Below, piece after piece: positions 58,017 through 64,000 of a stretch of DNA of 64,000 bases; the stretch's first letter is position 1, and every line of letters begins with the position of its first letter. The position numbers and the translations under genes were made by a program. Source of the stretch: Brachionus manjavacas (taxonomy: Eukaryota > Rotifera > Eurotatoria > Ploima > Brachionidae); contig JAHQIY010000006.1 in assembly GCA_019054805.1 (NCBI GenBank), positions 3,658,001 to 3,722,000 on the forward strand. The letters run 5' to 3'. The notes beneath the pieces are model-generated. The model was not told where the DNA came from. It ran no database searches and saw nothing but the letters and a program-made list of their open reading frames with translations.

Positions 58017-59003
58017 TATCTGAATTTTCTTTTAATGTTTAGTTAATAAAGAAATTGAAATAGAATAATTTTTTCGTTCTGAGTTCATGTATTATTATTT
58101 ATTGTTATTCTCACATAAAATTATTATTTTTTTGAATAAAGTTTTCAAATTTTATTCATAAAAAAGCTTGATAATAAGTTTATTTAATTCAAGTATTTGT
58201 CTATATGGATTCTGAATGTCCAGTTGGTTTAAGCATATTTTTTAAATATTAAGATATTAGAGAGTTTTTAATATCAGGGTATTTTACATTCAATAAAGCT
58301 AGCTCATTTATTTTGCAATTGTTTAAATTATTGAAATTATTTTTAGCCAATATTAAAGTTAAATAAAAAAATTAATTCAATTATTAGAATAATAAAATAT
58401 TTTTAAGATATAAAGTTTTTTTTAGTATTTTTTTTAATTTGAATTGGTACTTTATTTAATTTAGATTAGATATTTTAATAAACTGATTTTCGTAGGGATT
58501 GGAAAGTTTTTTATAAGTAAAAACCCTAATAAAAGTTATTCGGACTTAAGAATTAAATTTTTTAAAATTTAATTGAGGAAAATCAAATAAAGTATATTTT
58601 TATTTTATTTAATTTTTATTAATAGCGTAAAATAAGTATTATTAGATTTTTTTGTTGCGAAGATTTTTAAATTTGATTTTTTTCAAATGTTCTCAGTTTT
58701 TCAGAAATTCGAAATTAATTAAAATACATTAATTTTTGCGAATTTCCTGTTTTTGTATCTGTAAGTAGCAGCGGTTAACTGAGAATAAATTAAATGAAAA
58801 ATAAAATTATGATCGAGTTTATTTTAAAAAAATTTTTGCACACGTTTGCACATAGGATTATTTACATGTCATATATGCTTTTATTCCTTATATATATTTT
58901 TACTAATAATCTTTGTATCTATTATAAAATTCATAAATTTATCGCACAATAAAATCAATTGAAATTTTTTTAGACATTAATCTTTTTCTTTGATTTGATC
59001 AAC
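58017..59003. promoter_or_regulatory. Divergent INTS13 / Suv4-20 intergenic region
   Basis: 987 bp separate the start codons of two head-to-head genes, so both promoters and 5' UTRs should lie here. Very AT-rich. A TTTTTTAG at about 58967-58974 just before the Suv4-20 start may be a splice acceptor for a 5' UTR intron. I see no further motif I would defend. Confidence 0.45.
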
Positions 59004-60616
59004 ATGTCTTCAGCCGGTTCGAGGAAACCGACCAGCGAGTCCTTGACTGCAAGTCAACTATGTGAAGTTGACGATTTAGCCACTATGATGGTAATCGACT
59101 CTTCTCTCGGCTTTCAGACACATAAGATGAATGTCAATTTTCGTCCAGTCAGAAAATATGCATCCAAATGGAAGCGAATGATAGAAAAGTTTCATCAAAC
59201 TAAAGACTATGAGCAATGTTTTAGCGAATTGACAGATAATGAATGGTACACTGGCTACATTAATGGCAAAAATCAGCATCATAAAGACCTATTTAAATCT
59301 CATGTGTTTAAATTTTTGCATTTTTTTCACCCAGATAGTGGTATAACTATAATGGAATGCTCTAGATACTCTAATGAAAAAAAAGGAGGAATGATTTTGG
59401 CTACAAAGAAGTGGACCAAAGGCGAAAAAATAGAAAAATTAATCGGCTGCATTGCCGAAATGACGAAGACAGAGGAGAATGAGTTGTTAAGACCTGGCGT
59501 AAATGATTTTAGTGTAATGTATTCTTGTAGAAAACAATGCTCACAATTATGGTTAGGTCCTGGAGCTTATATAAACCATGATTGCAGACCAAACTGCAAA
59601 GTAATTTTTTTAATTATTTCAAAACAAAAATTTCTTAGAAATATTATTCAAATTAAGTTTGTTCCTACTGGTGTTTCATCAGCTTGCTTGCAGGTTTTAC
59701 GCGACATTGAAATCGATGAAGAGATTACTTGTTTTTATGGCGCAAGTTTTTTCGGAGAAAAGAATGCTAATTGCGAATGCCATACTTGTGAAAGGTAAAT
59801 ATATTTTTTTAAATTTTTATTCAAAATAATAAAAATCAAACTAAATAACTAAAAAAAAAAAAATTATTATTGATGTCAAATAGAAATCAAATGGGAGCCT
59901 TTTCAGAGAGTGCTCTGAGAGAAGCCTCCAAAAATTCCATAATTACAAGAAATAGATCAAAAAGGTTTTCAGGCAGTTTTTTGAATCAAAATTCAACACG
60001 ATCAAATTCAAATAATTATAGATTCAGAGAAACAGACACTCGATTAAAAAAAATTAAAGATGAACAGAAAGTGAATATTTTAGCGAGCAAGCAAGCGCAG
60101 TCAAAAACAAGCTCTACTAGCAGTAATCAGCAGCAAAATAAAAGATCTCGATCAATTCCAGTTCAATCACGCAAACGAAAATCAATCAACTCGACAGACG
60201 AAATTAAAATTTCTAAAATAAAAATAAAAAAAATAAAAAGCAGCATTAGCTCTACAAATATTAACAAAAACAATTTAGATGTTTTTGAATTTAAAGATGA
60301 TGATGAAGACAAAGTTATGATTTCACATAAAAAACAAAAAAAAATTCAAGATACTTGCCCAGTGATATTTAGAAAACAAAAAAGTTTTCTAAAAAAAAAG
60401 CTAAAAAAAAATGAAAGTAAAAACTCAAGACTCAAACGCAATAAATCAGCCTCAGGAAGCTTTAGAATTGGAACAAATAGTCAAGGAGAAACAGGTACAG
60501 ATCTCGATGAAAGCTCACATTCATGTGAGAGTGGCAATTACATAACTGATAATTGCAGTGAAGTTAAAAATCAAAATTTTATTTTGGAAGATAAATTCAC
60601 AAATAAAGGTGAATAG
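59004..60616 (+). CDS. Histone H4-Lys20 N-methyltransferase, Suv4-20 (KMT5B/C) type
   Basis: Three exons, 488 aa: 59004-59600, 59658-59794, 59884-60616. The start at 59004 gives MSSAGSRKPTSESLTASQLC; an upstream TTG frame extension is not used. The family N-terminal helix reads VDDLATMMVIDSSLGFQTHK MN (22-42). The SET domain holds ECSRYSNEKKGGMILATKKW, NDFSVMYSCRKQCSQLWLGP and the SAM/knot motif NHDCRPNC (191-198), then EEITCFYG (220-227) with the active-site Tyr and the post-SET CxC-x2-C (238-243). Suv4-20 enzymes add the second and third methyl group to H4K20 in heterochromatin. Exon 3 keeps FRETDTRLKKIKDEQ, then a basic Ser/Lys-rich disordered tail. Intron 1 is 57 nt, in frame and stop-free. 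Head-to-head with INTS13. Confidence 0.94.
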
Positions 60617-62925
60617 TCTACTTCTATGCGATACAACCTTTAAAAAATCAATTTTGATTTTTACTATTATATTAGTACGCAAATGTTTTTGTTTCATCCT
60701 AATACAATGTCTAATTGTAAATTTCTAACCGATGAAAATTTCGAATTTTAATGGACGGTGAATGTTGATATTTGTTAAATATTAAATTGCTTCCTTTTTA
60801 TTAGTAAAAATGGAAATATTTTATAAACTTTCAAAAAAAAATAATTTTATAAAGAATTTTGGTCTTAAGAATTTTTTTGCTTAATTTTTTTGTTTTAAAT
60901 GTTGGCTGAATAAAGAAAAAAAAAGATTCTTTCCATAAATGATAAAAAAACCTATAAAATAGCAATCGAAATTAAAAATAGCCTAAGATTCAATCTGATC
61001 AAAAAAATTTAATTGATAATTTTTTTTTAATTTATTAAGTATTAATAATAAATGATTTTATAATTTTCAAATAATCAATAGAATTAAACTGTTTAAATTT
61101 TTTTAATGAATAATAGGATAAAAATTATACAAGTTTTATTTTCAATTTATCAGTTTATTAAAATTTAACAAAGACAATTTTAGTATAATTTTTTTTTAAA
61201 AATTATCTGAATATTAAACATAAAATAAATTAGTGCTATTATGTTGACTTGCATAATAACCAAGATTTAAAATTATTCATAGATTTTAATGAACCTTTAA
61301 TTAAATTTAATAAGATTACTTTGTTGCTTTGCATAGTCAAATTTGAATTATTTAAATAATCTTTTCAATTAAATTATCTATTAATCTATTTATTAATTAA
61401 TTTTTAAAATTACGCTAAACTAGGTAGTGAAAAAAATATTATATAGATCGCAATTAATTGCATTATTATGTTTGAGTCTTGATTTTTATTATTATCTTTA
61501 TCTATAAAAATTAAGGTTTATCAAAGCTTGTTGCAATGAATTCACTCAAAATTTTTGACAAAATATTATAAAAAGGCAAAAAATTTAAAAATCATTATCA
61601 TTATTAATTTTATAAATTAATTTAACTAGCTAAAATTATGAATTTCGGTAGCTAATAAATAAAGGTAAGATAGAATTTTCCAAGATATAAAAATTTAAAA
61701 AATTTTGTTGCAAGGAAGGATATAATTATATTCTATTCTAACCTTCCGGGATATGTAAATTAAATTCTAAATATTTTTTTTTCAAAATTACAAGACTGTC
61801 ATTTTTTTTAATATTTTTAGCTTTCAGGTGACTTTAATTTTTTAGCAAAAATTCTTGAACTTTCTAAAAAAAATCATTCATTTTTAAATTCTAAATTTGT
61901 CTTGGGTTTCCAAAATAAGATATTTAAAAAATATTTAAATGTTAAAAATTATGCTAAAAAATTCAATTTTTTTTTTCAGTTTTTATCAAAAAATAAGTTT
62001 AAAAATTATTAGAGCTTAAAGTTATGATTTAATCTTAAAATTTAATTCTTGATTACTCTAAATTACCTGACTTGACTAAAACGAATAAATAAATTAATCA
62101 AATCAAAATATAATTTGAATATTAAAAAATAATATTAAAACTGAGATATTTAAACTGTAATTTTTATTAAAATTTAATTTTCTGGTTTACAATTTTAAAT
62201 ATCTAACCAAATAATTAATTAATTTTTAAAACTTTTATCTGACCAATTTGTTTCCGATTTAATTTGTTTCCAATTCATACAGTAAGAAAAATATCAACTG
62301 TTTTATTTTTAGATAAAAAGCTTGTACAGGTCGAAATTTTTTCCAAATTTAAACTTTTTTAGGAAAAAAATTAAGTAAAGAAATATCAGCAAATCTTTAA
62401 ATAAGTATAAATGCGAAGTTTTCTCTTAAACGGAAACTTAAACTATTTAGCATAAACATAAAATTAAAATTTGAAAATCATTCCTAGTTTTAAAAGCCTT
62501 TCAAACAAAACTCTTTTGTTTTAGTGATTATTTTATCTGAAAAATAAAAATCCAGATTTCTAAAATATCTAATCTAGTTTATTTTAAGAATATTTTTATC
62601 TTGAGATTGGAAATTTTTATAGTCTTTAAATAGGCGCCAACAATTACAAACATTAGTCATTTGCGTATTTAAATCAATTACGAATTTACATTTTTGATAG
62701 AAAAAAGATTGAAAATTATGCATTAAATTTTTTTTTAAAAATAATTCCTAAATCTTGATTTAAATATTTTCATAATTTTCAACTTTTCAAATAATTTCGT
62801 TTTTGTTTTTCAACTAATTTGAGCCGAATATTTCCTAATCAACTCGATTTCACTGCCACATGACATTCATATGACTAAAATTTTAATAATTTTTTAATTT
62901 ATTTCACCTTTAGAATTAGTGAAAA
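60617..62925. other. AT-rich intergenic region
   Basis: 2.3 kb of strongly AT-rich DNA between Suv4-20 and the TMEM86-type gene. No coding frame longer than chance, RNA gene or repeat family recognised. Confidence 0.4.
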
Positions 62926-63960
62926 ATGGTTTCGCGTATTACTGTCGTAAGTTTTTAGTCAAGTTTTTTTAAGCCTGAATAAAAAATAATTATAAATTTT
63001 AAGATAAAGCATGTTGGACCTAAAATAGTCCCATTTTTGGAGTCTGTTTTCATATTCTTCGTTCTCTATCCACTTAAGTCCGAGTCAAATTTATTTTTTT
63101 TGATCATAAAATGCATGCCGATGATTGCTCTAATGATATTTGTTCTAAGCAATGGCTTTAATCTAAAATTTGAATATTCCTATTCAAGGAGAATATTTAC
63201 AGGACTTTTTTTTTCCATGATTGGAGACGCTTGTTTGGTATATCCAGAAGAGTAAGTTTTCCTTTCTTTTTTAAACTTTATAAAAAAATCAAAATTTTTC
63301 AAATTTTTCAAATCTAAGGTTTTTTATTTTTGGTGTAATTGCATTCGGAATAGCTCACATTATTTATTTGACTGCGTTTGGAATAAAGCCTTTGAACTAC
63401 AAATTTGCTCTGGCTTTGTTAGTGCTAGCTTTGCCAGTTACGGCATTTTACATACCATTTTTGCAAAATTATGTCCTTAAATCAATTGTTCCCATTTACA
63501 TGGCATTATTGTTGTCTATGCTGTGGAGGGCTGTTTCCCGACTTCAAATTTTTAATAAAGAAGTCGAATGGACATGGACTAAGTTATGCTGTTCAATTGG
63601 TAATTGAATTTAAATTTAAATTTTCAATTTTATTTAATTTTTTTAGGTGCATTTTTCTTCGTGGTCTCTGACTCGGTTCTAAGCTTTGACTTCTTCATCC
63701 ACCCAGTTCCCTACAGCCATCCGATAATAATGTTTACATATTACGCTGCTCAATTGGGCATAGCACTTAGCGTTGTAGATTCAGATGTTGACTACGAGGT
63801 TAATGATTTGGTAATTCAGCACAACGACTTAATTAATGGCATCAGACGCATTTACAACTACTTGAAATCTATTTATTTCGAGGACAATTTAGAAGTCATA
63901 AATCTAAATGAGTCGATTGCTGTGAACAACAAAGCGTATGGCAACACAAAGAGAGATTAA
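62926..63960 (+). CDS. TMEM86/YhhN-family lysoplasmalogenase
   Basis: Four exons, 287 aa: 62926-62946 (MVSRITV, matching the TMEM86 N-terminus), 63004-63251, 63319-63599, 63647-63960; introns 57, 67 and 47 nt. After VGPKIVPFLESV the protein is about eight hydrophobic segments. Family blocks are LIIKCMPMIALM, SRRIFTGLFFSMIGDACLVY (conserved GD), FGVIAFGIAHIIYLTAFG, FVVSDSVLSFDFF and PVPYSHPIIMFTYYAAQLGI A. TMEM86A/B hydrolyse the vinyl-ether bond of lysoplasmalogens in ER-type membranes, releasing a fatty aldehyde. The conserved Asp residues in IGDA and VVSDS are present. The C-terminal tail (about 55 residues after the last membrane segment) is longer than in human TMEM86A. A or B type cannot be told. 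The stop lies 40 bp before the window end. Confidence 0.9.
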
Positions 63961-64000
63961 AAGTCTCGAGGACTTTAATTTTTCCCACCTAGTCCATTTA

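Noticed and set aside
24516..64000. CRISPR arrays, operons or prokaryotic defence systems
   Set aside because: The window is eukaryotic with spliceosomal introns; no regularly spaced direct repeats or bacterial-type gene clusters occur.

Overview
This is animal nuclear DNA, very AT-rich. It carries typical metazoan genes (Orai channels, INTS13/Asunder, a Suv4-20 H4K20 methyltransferase, MOB2, 14-3-3 epsilon). Most protein-coding introns are only about 44-67 nt. Short introns, strong AT bias and abundant CR1-like, mariner, hAT, pogo and MULE-like remnants fit a small-genome protostome. A monogonont rotifer such as Brachionus is my best guess, but this is an inference and not shown by the sequence.

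Layout. 1-2250: transposon debris (CR1-like, mariner, end of a hAT element). 2943-11624 (+): IFT140 in 18 exons. 13301-15352 (+): transketolase, 4 exons. 16519-19581 (+): VPS39, one exon. 19962-21008 (+) and 23595-24515 (-): two intronless Orai channel paralogues tail to tail, separated by two inverted-repeat elements, one split by a CR1-like insertion. 27235-35830: a transposon graveyard with a MULE/SWIM/PHD-type pseudogene broken by a MITE, a 5'-inverted non-LTR retrotransposon holding a hAT MITE, a pogo/Tigger deletion derivative and another reverse-transcriptase pseudogene. 37508-41371 (-): MOB2 with a long N-terminal extension. 41372-49350: AT-rich, no gene recognised. 49351-50198 (-): 14-3-3 epsilon. 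50199-55447: AT-rich with one retroelement fragment. 55448-58016 (-): INTS13 in 11 exons, including a GC-AG intron. 59004-60616 (+): Suv4-20, divergent from INTS13. 62926-63960 (+): TMEM86-type lysoplasmalogenase.

The genes do not form one pathway; they are unlinked housekeeping and signalling functions: cilia (IFT140), pentose phosphate metabolism (transketolase), late endosome/lysosome tethering (VPS39), store-operated calcium entry (Orai), NDR-kinase regulation (MOB2), phosphoprotein binding (14-3-3), snRNA 3' processing (INTS13), H4K20 methylation (Suv4-20) and plasmalogen turnover (TMEM86). Exon models were built by hand from GT-AG (once GC-AG) sites, reading-frame phase and remembered family sequences; every multi-exon model keeps frame from start to stop. 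The most interesting biology is the second Orai paralogue. It keeps the pore glutamate but differs at two positions known to hold human ORAI1 closed (His134 becomes Asn, Pro245 becomes Leu).
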